From Phytophthora sp. 'mugwort' (lineage: Eukaryota; Oomycota; Peronosporomycetes; Peronosporales; Peronosporaceae), in NCBI GenBank assembly GCA_033558025.1, contig JAUCEF010000013.1:3155001-3219000 (forward strand): 64,000 nt of DNA, read 5' to 3'. Shown here piece after piece: positions 11,173 to 21,884 of the stretch; position 1 is the stretch's first letter, and every line of letters begins with the position of its first letter. Position numbers and translations under genes: made by a program. Below the pieces are notes generated by a model. It had not been told where the DNA came from. It saw only the letters and a program-made list of their open reading frames with translations, and made no database searches.

Positions 11173-12369
11173 ATGGAACGGAACTCGCCGTCTTCAGCCG
11201 AGATACTCAGGGTGCGTGACCACCTTGACACACCGGCGTTCACATGGTACGAAAACTTTGCGTATATTCATCGTCTAGAAATTCTTAGTCATTCTAACAT
11301 CTTGCTCGATGAATGCAGTGAGGTGTGCAAAATTTCGGTGCGCTCGGCACAGAAGCTTATGGATCACGTGAACTTTTCACCACTTCATCAAGTTTCGCTT
11401 GGCCTGGGCAAAAGTCCGAAGGCTGGCGATGGTACCAAGTTTGCAGGTCAAATGCGTCGACTGCTGTACGACGGCTCGAAGCTGTTCTGGCGCGTCAATG
11501 AGACGCTCGATCTGTGCATTTACGAAGATATGTCAGCAAACTGTGTCACCATCCGAGCGTTCCAGCAGAAATCGCCGCAGTCGTCGGACAGTAACCAGAT
11601 CAAAAGCTCTGCCGACCCCATTCCAGCGTTGGATATTGATTTGCGCCGATTGCGTCAGACACTAGGGATCGAGACATCACCTAAGGCGACAGGGCTTTAT
11701 GGAAAAATGGTTTATCCTCCACTGAAGACGATGCCTCGCTCTACACCTGCTCACAAGACAAAGTCAACTGGAGAATCGTCGACACCGGCGCACTCAGGCG
11801 AGTTGGTCACAAAATATTTACTTGCTCGGCTTCAGGCACGACGCGACTCGCATGAGCGAGTGAACCTCGTCCTGCAAAAGATAAACGATAATGAGGTGGA
11901 CCCCGTCGAGCTTTTGCTGGCCACAACCGGAGCTTCTCAAGCGCTACCCACCGACCTCGTAATTCGCCGTCGTCATACTATCGATGACGTAAAGGAGGCA
12001 CAAAAAGAGGTGTCGGTGGCAGCTACGCGGCTGAAGAATGCACGCATTAAAGCGGAAGAGTTGTCAAATCTAGCGCGAATGACGCTAGATGCTTTTTCAC
12101 AAAATCATGGCTCGACCACAGCCGAAACGAGAATGATCGCACGAGAGCAGGCCAACGTCACTGCACTGGCAACGTCTGCATCCAACACGATCTTGGGTAT
12201 GAGTGGCGGTGGCCGCCGCTTTAGTGTGGTGGACAACAAGCCTGCCTCTGCATGGATGCGAGCTTACGACCGGGTGGTGCTACAGAACGCGGTGGAACGC
12301 AGCAAGGACGTGATCGGACATCTACCGCATAATGAGGAGAGAATGGGGCCAATTGACGAGGCCAAGTAA
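11173..12369 (+). CDS. Unrecognised 398-residue protein
   Basis: Single uninterrupted frame with host-like composition. I do not recognise the family. The N-terminal 120 residues look globular; the centre (about 140-210) is Ser/Thr/Pro-rich and probably disordered; residues 215-320 are rich in charged residues and Ala and likely form helices or a coiled coil (KEAQKEVSVAATRLKNARIK). No signal peptide or membrane segment is visible. It is convergent with the WW-domain gene, leaving about 180 bp between stops. No intron signs were seen. Confidence 0.65.
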   Translation: MERNSPSSAEILRVRDHLDTPAFTWYENFAYIHRLEILSHSNILLDECSEVCKISVRSAQKLMDHVNFSPLHQVSLGLGKSPKAGDGTKFAGQMRRLLYDGSKLFWRVNETLDLCIYEDMSANCVTIRAFQQKSPQSSDSNQIKSSADPIPALDIDLRRLRQTLGIETSPKATGLYGKMVYPPLKTMPRSTPAHKTKSTGESSTPAHSGELVTKYLLARLQARRDSHERVNLVLQKINDNEVDPVELLLATTGASQALPTDLVIRRRHTIDDVKEAQKEVSVAATRLKNARIKAEELSNLARMTLDAFSQNHGSTTAETRMIAREQANVTALATSASNTILGMSGGGRRFSVVDNKPASAWMRAYDRVVLQNAVERSKDVIGHLPHNEERMGPIDEAK

Positions 12370-12551
12370 GCACCATCGTACATTGAGCATCAACTTGCAT
12401 ATTTGATTTCAAATATTCTTGAAACAATGAATCATGTAGTGGGGAGAACAGAAAACTTAAAAACCTCTTCCCTTTATAAGGCGGTATATGGTCAATGCGA
12501 AACTTCGCTGTTATCACAGATTTTAGAGAATTTAATTTTGTTTGTGCACTC

Positions 12552-13797
12552 CTAGGATTGATTACTCTTGCGCGGGTCTTCCCAAGTCGTGACACGGTTA
12601 ATATGGTCGATGAAGAACACGCGGCCTTTAGCATCTATCTTCTCTTCCCAGCCGACGGGGAGTGGGGCGGCGACTTGATTGAAATTGCTTGGTGATGAAT
12701 CCATTGTAGCATCTTCTTTCTGCTGGCAAATGTATCGCAAGAGGGCCTCGCAATAAAGGTCGCGAGCTTCTTGATTGGAAAAGTCCAATCTAGCTGTGGA
12801 CTTCCAAGGCATCGTGTCATGGTCTCCTCGTGGTGTCGCGGAAGGTAAGCGTTTACTCATCACGAGGACGTTTGGAGGCTTAGGGCTGATTCCACTCAAG
12901 GAGCATTAGTCCCATCACAAGCAACGCCCCGCAACAACAAAAAAGTATAGCAAGTACTCACTCACGAATCCGAATGGCAGTACCAGGTGAAATCTTTTGA
13001 GTCTTCGGGTGCATCGCGGGGAAATTTGTAGTCACGGTTGTGGCATGCAGCCGATCGCTTTCCTATTGTTCAGGGCGACAATTAGCAAGAAGTAGACAGA
13101 TATCATGTGCCCAACTGCCAACGTACTCGGTTGTGGTAGTCGGTTATTCGACGATTCATGTTTGCGACCCGAAATTCGTGAGCTACTCGCTCTTGACGCA
13201 TCCGTCTGGCAAACGTGCTCAGTGTCTCACTTCGTGTCTTTCTGAATTGTTTTGAGCATAGCTTTTTAGTCGCCATGCCGCCACTCGATGTTGCTAGCCC
13301 AAAGCTCTTAATCACTTACGTTGGGCTACCATCCTGTAGCTCGTCGACTACATAAATGCAATTCGGAATTTTCATGAAGATCGCAGGGTATTAATGAGTC
13401 GAAGGTATGCTAAATAAGCACACAATAGTAATTGTAAAGCTAGATAACACAAACCTTTTTCACCGCAGTCAACTCCTGCGGCCGTGTACGCTACCACGTG
13501 CTTAAAGCGCCGCAGTTCAGCTTGTGTCTGGAACCTACCACCAGCGTTGCGTTCGTCAAAGGTACAGAATCCAGCGTGTGTGGCTCGATTCATGATACTG
13601 GTGCTGAAAGTTGCAGTGATTCTTTGAAACCTGAAGGCGAGGTGCACGAGTCGACAGGTTGCGCAAAGGGCGGGGAAAGTCTCGCTCTGCGATAGGATAA
13701 GAGCACCCCCGAGCTATTAACGCACTTGCCCTCAGTTCATATCTACTAAAAATACGTTCCTCACTTCCCGGGATTGACATGATACCCTTGATTTCAT
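12552..13797 (-). CDS. WW-domain protein, multi-exon (exon chain partly unresolved)
   Basis: The last exon (about 12885-12552) is clear: it carries a WW domain, [11 protein letters not shown] then [17 protein letters not shown], with both signature Trp and the final Pro, 8 residues before the stop. WW domains bind Pro-rich or phospho-Ser/Thr-Pro peptides. Upstream coding-like segments on the same strand lie near 13686-13455 ([10 protein letters not shown]), 13390-13320 ([14 protein letters not shown]) and 13300-13120 (an Arg-rich helix). They are separated by likely GT-AG introns, but their phases could not all be joined, so the start at 13797 and the middle exons are provisional. A decayed gene is the alternative. 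The 5' end nearly abuts the divergent IQ-motif gene. Confidence 0.5.
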
Positions 13798-13850
13798 CGA
13801 CCTGATCCGCAGATGACTTCAATGTGATTAGAGGAAGCACAATCCACACA

Positions 13851-14870
13851 ATGCACCGCCTACGAGGCCAAGTTAGCAGTCAAGATAACCAGCGTGGAGA
13901 TAAAAAACATCATCAGGATGCCGCGGTGGTTCTCGAGGTTCCCTTTGACTTAGGTTTATATACGCCCGGGTATACGCAGCCTGACTCGTCAGCCAAGAAC
14001 TTTCACGACGGCGACGCTGCTTGGACAAGATTTCTAGCTGCTAGACCGCTGCTATACCTTCCTGATCGATCTCCTCTCACGGAGGAAGATCCGATCAATC
14101 GCCACCGGCGTCTTTGGACTCATGAAGAACTCCAAGCCTTTGGAGACGTGGTCGAGCAACGCACTCATGTTCAATTGCTTGCACAGGAGCGCATCCTGCA
14201 CCGATGGCATCAGTATGCGACCCATATACAACGCTGCTTCCGTGGCATGCGCGACAGGTTGAACGTGCTTCGACTACAGCGAGAATGGGGCGAGTACGCA
14301 GCCACCTTTAAGTGTGTCATGGAACTTGCTCGTGAACGACGGAGACAACACAAGGCTGCCATTGCGATTCAACGCGGATATAGACGTCACTGTAAGCGAA
14401 TCATTCGTCAGCAACGAGCAGCAGCCATGTTGCAAGCCGCCAGTAAGCGCTTCATGCATCGGCTAAGGCGTTGGAAGGCTCGATTGACCATGCAGCGCGC
14501 TGCTCGATGCTTTCTGTGGCGATTGCGCTGGCAACGACTCATACAACGCGTGAGAAAAATGATGACTGCAGCAGCAAGACAGCAACAACTTATACTGACC
14601 ACTGAAGCTTTCCGGAGAGTACGCGAGTATGCCTTGCTTCAGCGTCAGGCAGATACGTGGGTGTCTCATCCAGAACGAATGCGGATATTGCTGCGGACAC
14701 GTCGCCGCAAGCAGAAGCTGCAAGTTTCTGCTACGTTAGGTATTTTGCCTCCACTTCAAGGCACAGCAACCTACAATGTAGCGACAAAAAGTAGCAACAA
14801 GTCGGTCAGGCCTTTCACACCACAGCAACAGGTCTTACCTTCCATTCAATCGTCCAGCCGAGGAAGATAA
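13851..14870 (+). CDS. IQ-motif (calmodulin-binding) protein
   Basis: Uninterrupted frame of 339 residues from the ATG at 13851; an alternative Met lies nine codons upstream. From about residue 120 onward at least four IQ-like repeats occur in a highly basic helical region: IQRCFRGMRDRL, IQRGYRRHCKRI, LQAASKRFMHRL and MQRAARCFLWRL. The IQ consensus binds calmodulin or related EF-hand light chains. There is no motor or other enzymatic domain, so this is probably an adaptor or cytoskeletal/ciliary component (inference). Its start is about 54 bp from the provisional divergent start of the WW-domain gene, implying a shared promoter. Confidence 0.75.
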   Translation: MHRLRGQVSSQDNQRGDKKHHQDAAVVLEVPFDLGLYTPGYTQPDSSAKNFHDGDAAWTRFLAARPLLYLPDRSPLTEEDPINRHRRLWTHEELQAFGDVVEQRTHVQLLAQERILHRWHQYATHIQRCFRGMRDRLNVLRLQREWGEYAATFKCVMELARERRRQHKAAIAIQRGYRRHCKRIIRQQRAAAMLQAASKRFMHRLRRWKARLTMQRAARCFLWRLRWQRLIQRVRKMMTAAARQQQLILTTEAFRRVREYALLQRQADTWVSHPERMRILLRTRRRKQKLQVSATLGILPPLQGTATYNVATKSSNKSVRPFTPQQQVLPSIQSSSRGR

Positions 14871-15016
14871 GTCTGAGTTCGATATTAATCCCGAATTGGT
14901 TATGCTCACTGCAGATCCAGGTACAAAATGACATGAGATATACTAAACACTACATAGTAGGATCGAACGCGTACAACGAAAACATGACTAACTCCTAAAT
15001 ACCAATCCAGATTTCA

Positions 15017-16306
15017 CTACTTCAAGAGACCTTCTCGCAGACGAGAGCAAAGTCGTGAGACAGCGTTGCTTATAGGACAGTCTGCTTGCCCATTCGACTC
15101 ATACAGTGCATAAAACCCGTTTATCGCCATATTCAGCACAGCTGACGGCAGCCAGTTTCGGTGAATAAGCCAAAACTCTTCAAGATGCTTCGCAAAGCTT
15201 AGCAAGTCTGGACGACGATCCCGTTCAGAAGTCCACGTCAGATCCGTTTCTCGTCTTGCGCTTGTTGATCCAGCGTAGTTTCCGCGATATTCGGAGCTTC
15301 TTACCATGACATCCTGGAGTGCAGCAAAGAAGTTGTCCAACTCTATCAACATGTTGCTTCCAAACACGTTTATCGATCCAGGCGTTATAAGCTGCACCTC
15401 CGCTTGGCCGTGATCCCCCTCCAGCTGAGTAACACTGCACGCTAACGACAATGCAGCTCGATAAAAGGTAAAACGCAACTCCATTTCGCGAGCGCGGTGC
15501 TCCAGAGACTTGCGTGCGCTGCTGCTAACTTCAAACTTGGACCGCACCTCCCCTGTTTTGTTATACGTATCTTCAAGAATTACGAATTCCAGCTCCACTG
15601 CCTCCAAATGCCGCTTCTTCGCTTCGTCGCGGCATTTATCCCTAATGTCAGCAAATTCGTCCGCTGCACTCTGCCGTTCCGTTCCATACTTTATCATTGC
15701 GTTTTGGAGGCTCTCGATCTCTTGCGTGCAGTTAGCACCCAGCATCTCCAAGCGCGACATGGTGGCACTGATCGCGTACGATCCACTGTCACCAGAGCGC
15801 GCACGCACCACGATATCGGTTTGCCACCGATTCATCAGTTCGTACAACTTGTTCATCGCGACATGGTTTTCACACACAATAAAACCTTCTTCCTTAATCC
15901 ACGGCTCGTGCCTTGCCCACGGCCGGCACGGCGCAGTCTGCGCAAGACTCAGTACCTCACACACTACCATTACCAGATCTTCGCACGCCCGGTATCGTCG
16001 GTCATTTCCCCGCAAAAGCACCAGCAGCTCTCCCAGCTTCTCACACGTGACGTACAGAAAATGGCGGACCGCAGTACACAGCGGAATGCCAAGATCGTGC
16101 AACAGTCTCTCTATCACCTGCTGGTCTTCCCGCAGCTCGCGGCATTTGGCCAGCGACAGCAGCATGTCCGTCACGTCGCTCCACGAGAACGGCTGCAATG
16201 CGTCGGTGCTTGGGGCTTCCTCGCCACTGTCACTCTCATCGTCGTCACTAATGACAATTACTTCGGGGACGGGAGCTGCTCGAGCGAATCCGGCTGCATC
16301 TTCCAT
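15017..16306 (-). CDS. Coiled-coil protein with SUMO-interaction-like motif
   Basis: Single 429-residue frame. Near the N-terminus the sequence VPEVIVISDDDESDSGEE is a hydrophobic core followed by acidic residues, the classic SUMO-interacting motif. Residues about 180-290 form a predicted helical coiled coil (ADEFADIRDKCRDEAKKR). The rest looks alpha-helical with several conserved-looking Trp residues. I do not recognise a family; a chromatin or SUMO-linked role is suggested only by the motif. Long antisense open frames across this gene are treated as shadows because codon and motif content favour this strand. Confidence 0.7.
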   Translation of the reverse strand: MEDAAGFARAAPVPEVIVISDDDESDSGEEAPSTDALQPFSWSDVTDMLLSLAKCRELREDQQVIERLLHDLGIPLCTAVRHFLYVTCEKLGELLVLLRGNDRRYRACEDLVMVVCEVLSLAQTAPCRPWARHEPWIKEEGFIVCENHVAMNKLYELMNRWQTDIVVRARSGDSGSYAISATMSRLEMLGANCTQEIESLQNAMIKYGTERQSAADEFADIRDKCRDEAKKRHLEAVELEFVILEDTYNKTGEVRSKFEVSSSARKSLEHRAREMELRFTFYRAALSLACSVTQLEGDHGQAEVQLITPGSINVFGSNMLIELDNFFAALQDVMVRSSEYRGNYAGSTSARRETDLTWTSERDRRPDLLSFAKHLEEFWLIHRNWLPSAVLNMAINGFYALYESNGQADCPISNAVSRLCSRLREGLLK

Positions 16307-17375
16307 CGCGCTCTAGCTTTTCGAGCACAGGAGAGATAATGTACATGTACAGGGCAATTGACAACTTCAGCACATATCGTATCGGTTTGCAAAGGGTTGA
16401 ATGTCACTCTTTTCCAATCACTCAATCGAGGTAACCGAACCGTCCCTCTCCCGGTCCCATGTTAACCGTCGAGCCAGTGGCCGCCTTCTCTCCCCCAGAG
16501 AAAAACAACGAGAAACTCCTTATACATTCTCAAAGAGCAAGGCGCAGTCAACATCTGCCAGAAGACGAGACCGCTAAGTAAAGCGTGAGCAGTGGGTTGG
16601 TTATTCCTCCCTTTGCTGCTGCATCCCTCGGCAATCAGTGTTCCCTCCCCTCGCCTCCTGTGTTTGTCGGGTGCCTATTTCCTTTGCATTCCGACCCGCC
16701 GTCTACTCAGTCAGCCTCCTTATTGGTTGGCCGGCCGTCTGTCCGTCGAGGTTACACGTCGCTGTCCGTCCGTCTTCGTTGCTATCCGCTTCTCGGTGTG
16801 CAGTTTGGTGCTCGCTTTCCCCTTGCGTCGCCTCACTGCTCGGGCCCGGAACGACCCCCCCCCCCCCACCCAACGCACATATCATCAACATATTGGTCAA
16901 GGTAAAGATTGCAGCCACATTGGATCTGTAGACTAGGGTATAGATACTGCTGGCTGCTGCCGTGTGGCATGAGGTCTGGATGCCTTCCTTACACATTGCA
17001 ACTCTACCGACACGACGCCTTCGAATCTATCTGTTGCTGCCTCTCCCGCCCTTTTGGGCGTCTTGAAGCCGATCTGGCCATTGTTCTTAAGAGAAACATG
17101 AGCTTTTGACGGCTCGTGACTCCGGGTGATGCAGCACTGAGCTGAGGCTGGTGTAATGACTGAGCCCACCGGCTCTCGAGCCCACCGATCTCATGATGGA
17201 GTCGATCGTCAACTCAGCTGGGAGAAACTCGTGACGAGTGCAGTGTGTGGGGGCATTAGTGTCGATGCCTAGTGTACTCGGCAGTTGAAAGCAGAGTATG
17301 GGGTGGAAGGTGTGGAAGATGATCAAAGATGACTCACTTGTTGCATGTGTGCAAACTTGTCTAAATATGTAGAAG
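16307..17375. other. Intergenic/5' leader region
   Basis: About 1.07 kb between divergent genes. Pyrimidine-rich DNA from 16,600 to 16,870 ends in a run of at least 14 C residues (about 16,855-16,868). Open frames in all three forward phases reflect low stop density in C-rich DNA and show no motif. The stretch probably holds two promoters and the leader of the PNUTS-like gene. Confidence 0.5.
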
Positions 17376-19976
17376 ATGAACGTCAACATGGAGCGAGCCA
17401 GCTTCACAAACATGTTAGACCCGCAGTTCGGCGGAGCGGTGCATGTCCAACAGCAGCCGCTGATGCACCAAGCCCAACCGGCGTTCGGTCTCCAAGGAAT
17501 GGTGTCCCAGCCGATGTCCATGGTGGCGCCGCAGTTCATGAAGCAACAACCTGTACAACAAGCTCCTGCTCCAACCCCAGCTCCGGTGAAGCTCCCATCA
17601 GACCAATCGGTGAGTTATTTGGCTGTACGATTTGCCATGTTTTCTGGTATTCTGAGCTAACTGTGTGATCTTGTTGTTGTACTTCGATACTAGGTGCCTA
17701 ACGTACTTCAAAACATGATGAGCCGCAGTAACAGCTCCAAGTTAAAGCCCTCAAGTGCAGAGGCATCCTTGCTGTCCCTTGTGGATGGCGAGCTCCGCGT
17801 GTCATCGATTTCAAACCTTCCCGTCTTCCTTAAGGTTCTACAGCGCTGCAAGACGGAGCCAGAGCAAACGCTAGCGCTTGTAGTGCTTCGTGCTACTTCC
17901 ACGGCAAGTGACGTGAAGTTGTCTCACGCCTGTGCTGGCGCCTTTGAGAAGAGTGGCGGGCTGCGGCTTGCGCGTGCCTGGGTCGACTCGGCTGTGACCT
18001 GGCAACACAACGACTTGCTGGTTCTCCTCTTAGAAGTGCTTCAGACCCTACCGCTACAACTAACTAGTATTACGGAAGCACGTATCAATGAGCCAATTGT
18101 CAAGTTGCGCAAGAACGCTCGAGAAGAGCGGGTCAAGCGCGCTGCGCAGGATCTTCTGAAGTTTTGGCGTAGCAAGTTCACTGAAAAGGAAAAATCATCA
18201 GCGCTGCCATCGGCTGTGAAAGAGAAGGCCGACGACTCTTCCAGCTCAAACAAGGCATCCTCATCAACGACTGCTTTGTCCACAAAGTCAACACCATCGT
18301 CTGCTCCGACCACGGCTAAGCCTGCGTCGGCTAAGCAGTCGAAGCTATTGAAGAAGCGTACGATCAAGCGGTTAGAACGGCTTCCTTTTGGTGGCGGTAG
18401 CGCTGTCTCGAAGTCTAGCGACTTGATCGGAAACCTGATGCAACGAAAGTCAGCTAAGGATGCCGCTGCTGCTGCTCAGGCGGAGAAGAAGAAGAGTAAG
18501 CAGGTCGATACTAGCGACAAATTGGGCGACGCGAAGATGGAAGACTCACGGTCAACGGCGTCCGGCAGTGAGAGCTCTTCCACGACAAGTAGTGTTGATG
18601 ACGCGCTGTCCATGCCTCTTCCGACAATTCAAAGTTTTAAGGCGGTTGCATCCTCAAGCGCTTCGGCAAAAGAGCGCAAACGCATTCGCTGGGCAGATGA
18701 AAGCGGTGATGAGCTTGTGAAGGTGAAGCTTATCGAGTCGTGGCGAGACCTTGTACCGTACGACCCTCGTCACGATGACCAGTCCTTTAAGGATGCTAAA
18801 CTTCGTGAGCATGCCAATGAACGGCATGCATTACTCGCACAACACCACAAGGTTCCGCCTGCCGTAGCCGTTTCTCAGTCGCGTGAGTGGACGACGCCGG
18901 CGTTTATTCGCCTGCCAGAAGCGGTGGCAGTGCGTGTGAACAGTAAGACTGTTACGGACGAGATGCATGTCCAGGACAGTCGTCGTCGTCACGTGGATGA
19001 GTATGAGGTGCTAGCTGGCGAGATGCCAATTCAGAGTCCAAAGGAGTGGGAACGCGTGAACGAACCTCACCGCGGGCCACCTTTGGAGATTCCGCTGAGT
19101 GATGTGGTCGAAAGTGAGCCTAGCAACTTGCCTCCACCGTCTTCTGGTCCGATGATGGCACCGCCAACGTCTGCTGCCCCTGACTACTCTCGAGAAGGAT
19201 ATCCTTCTGGAGGGTACAGCCAGACAGCAGGCTATGATCAGCGTGGTTTCAACGATCATAGTGAGTACAATGGCCGACAAGACCCTGTGGCGGATCGCAA
19301 GCTGCGTGAGGCGCTGGGTCCGCTGCAGGAGAACACGGTCTCGCTTCTGCTGGACAACCCTGATGTGGTGCCGCAGGTGCTTGAGGAGGCGCAGCGCCAC
19401 GGCAACCGTATTCCAGATGCTCGTGTGTTTGAAATTGTGGATCAGTATTGTCGCGGGCGCTATCCAGCGCCGTCTAATCCTGGTGGTGCACCAGCATATA
19501 GTCCTTATGGTAGTCAGCAGCAGCAGTATGGCGGTGAGATGGGTCTTAATGCGGGCTATGACCGCCAGTACCAGCAGCAGTACCCGCCGCAGCAAGGGCT
19601 ACAAGGAGGGTCCTTTATGCTTGGAAAGCGGAAAGTGGATGCAATGAGCGCTCCTCAGAACGGCCTGATGCCCGACGTACCGCAGTCTCTCAAGCGGCCG
19701 TCAAAGAAGACACGAGGCACGCTGCCCTGCAGGTATTTTGCCTCGCCAATGGGTTGCAAGCATGGTGGCAACTGCCACTACGCGCATGTTCAGCCGGCGC
19801 CTGCAAACGGGCCCGAGCATATTTATAACAACAACAATGGGCCAATGATGGGAGGCCGAGGTGGCGCCGCCCCAATGATGGGCGGCCGGGGCCCAGGTCC
19901 AATGGAGCGATACGGCCCTGCCGGCGTCATGCCGCACGGAGGCGGCCCTGGCCACCACATGCGTGGAGGGCGATGA
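17376..19976 (+). CDS. PNUTS-like protein phosphatase 1 regulator
   Basis: Two exons (17376-17609, 17694-19976) encode 838 residues. After a Gln/Pro-rich start, residues about 80-180 form a TFIIS N-terminal/LW helical bundle (LVLLLEVLQTLPLQL, AQDLLKFW). A Lys/Ser-rich region follows, then KRIRW at about residue 407, which fits the PP1-docking RVxF motif. The C-terminus is Gly-rich with one CCCH zinc finger (C757, C766, C772, H776; spacing 8-5-3). That order of domains is the one known for PNUTS/PPP1R10, a nuclear scaffold targeting PP1 to RNA polymerase II and 3'-end processing. The start could also be the Met five codons downstream. Confidence 0.85.
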
Positions 19977-20494
19977 TTGCGAGCATACCCGGGATTATAG
20001 CGAATCGTCTAAACGTCAAAAAGCCTCGGTCTCGATGTGGGCAAAGAAGACGCCAGCCCAGCCCGTGCTGGTTTCTGGCTCCTCCACTGCCCGTTGAAGA
20101 ATAAAATACACACGTCGGAAGACTTTCATTATCTACGTAAGCCCACAGATTGATTTGTTCACAGCTCCAGTACTAGCCAACTGCTGCTTCGATGCATACC
20201 AAGTAAAGATAATAAAATAGGAGAGTTCCTCTAGTTACGAATGTACGACAGAAAATGACACTTAAGAAGAGCTGAATGAAAAAAAATACGAAAACAAGGA
20301 ATTTAGTTGCCATGGAGCATTGTATATTGCCTTTTGTCCTGTTTGTTATTCAAACCCACACTTTATCAAAACGCTAGGCGTCCTGACGTGACGCAGGGAA
20401 CAACACGTTTGCAGAAGAAAGATGCCCCAGGACCGTTCACCTTTTAACAGGTGAGGTCTGAGCCTAGGGCTCCAAACCGCTAGCGTATTACAGA
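19977..20494. other. Intergenic region between convergent genes
   Basis: 518 bp holding the two 3' untranslated regions. AATAAA-like signals occur at 20,100-20,106 and 20,210-20,216. No gene seen. Confidence 0.6.
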
Positions 20495-21344
20495 TTACGC
20501 CTTGACCGACGAGGCCTTGCGGCTGCTGCGACGCTTGGCGATCTCGCTGGCACGACGGTCCTTCTGCTCCTTAACGCGCTGCAGTGCCATAAGGCGAAAA
20601 AGGAGCAGGATATATCCAGGCATCAGCGCATACATAAAGTCAGTCTCATGAACACAAACATTACCGATATGCGCGCAAACGCTGTGGTGAGAAACGCACC
20701 TGAGCGTGAAGGCGGTTGTACTCGGCGGCCTCGCGCTGAACTTTTTCGCGCTGGTTCACCTTCTTGAGGGCGATCTGGCGCTTGTGGTGGAGCGTACGGG
20801 GGGTCACAAGACGCTGAATCTTGGGTGCCTTGTCGTTCTTCTTGCCCGTCTTGGACTCGAACTTACGACGGATCACGTACTTGCGCACGTCGTCGTCCTT
20901 GGTCAGGTTGAACAGCTTGCGGATGTTCGAGGCACGCTTGGGGCCGAGACGACGCGGGATCTGAACGTCAGTCAGACCGGGGACGTCAGCCTCGCCAGCC
21001 TTGACGACCACCAGGTTGAGAACCGAAAGGTCCGGGCCGACGATGCAGCCGCGCACCGACTTGCGCTTGCGCTCACCCTTGCGGCGGGGACGGTAGCACG
21101 TCTTGCCCTTGGCGAGCAGTAGACGGGCACGGCCGTTTGACAGGACACCCTGCTTCATGGGGAAACCCTGCTTGTCGTTACCGCCCGACACGCGGAAGAT
21201 AAAGCCCTTGAACTCGTCGCCGAGCACTTCGCCCTCAACCTCCTGGGAGATGCGCTTGTCGTAGAAAGCGCGGAGCTTGTGCTCGTCATCGACTTCGAGC
21301 ACCTTCTGGGAACCCGTCAAGGGGTTGGCAATGTTGAGCTTCAT
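20495..21344 (-). CDS. RPS6: 40S ribosomal protein eS6
   Basis: Two exons (21344-20700 and 20578-20495) encode 242 residues of ribosomal protein S6. The start [14 protein letters not shown], the [15 protein letters not shown] core, [20 protein letters not shown] and [14 protein letters not shown] are all typical. The small second exon supplies the basic tail ending [13 protein letters not shown], matching the serine-rich, kinase-target C-terminus of eukaryotic eS6. Without splicing, the frame runs on into a short unrelated tail. A CTGCAG acceptor-like sequence 10 nt before the ATG hints at an intron in the 5' leader, common in ribosomal protein genes. Confidence 0.96.
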
Positions 21345-21884
21345 GTTGGAATCTGCAGTAGCATGGTCAAACCATCAGTCTCTCGGTCGATTAACGGGAT
21401 ATTTACTGCTGGCAATGGGCAGCTACATTTTCGCCGTTGGCTGAGGACAGTAGCACCTCCCGATTCCTCCGCCAGCAGCCATGGAACAAAAGCACAAACA
21501 GATCAGCTTTCGTACCTCACAAGACAATAAGGACAATGGTATTGAATTGGTGCTTGTCGGCTCAAAGCCCCACAACCACCGCTCACAGGGCCATCACAGG
21601 CCAACCAAACAGCACTCCAGGCGGAAAATGTTTGTCGAGCTACGCTACACAGAACCGAAGACTTAAACGAATCCGCACCAATTGCTGTTAAGTTCGTTTG
21701 TCCTATTAAGTGCGGTATTCGAAAACGCAGTTTTATGACGAGTCCGGTGGTAATAGTCTGTTGTGTAGATAGTGGCAAAAACCGTCGCGCCACCGAACAG
21801 AGCGGGCGGATACCCATTAAGAAAATCGCTCGCTTGTCAGCCGCTCGTTCGAACAAACGTCGTGTAGAGCTCACTTTGCAAGAC
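21345..21884. other. Divergent promoter region
   Basis: 540 bp between the eS6 and heme lyase genes, which diverge. The heme lyase frame stays open upstream to 21735, but that extension is Arg/Lys-rich and lacks family similarity, so it is treated as leader. Nothing else seen. Confidence 0.5.

Noticed and set aside
15497..16339. Long forward open frames of 268-280 codons
   Set aside because: They lie antisense to the 429-residue minus-strand gene, overlap each other in two frames and have no domain or splice context.
16585..16936. Three overlapping forward frames of about 100 codons
   Set aside because: All three phases are open because the DNA is pyrimidine-rich; typical of a promoter or leader, not coding.
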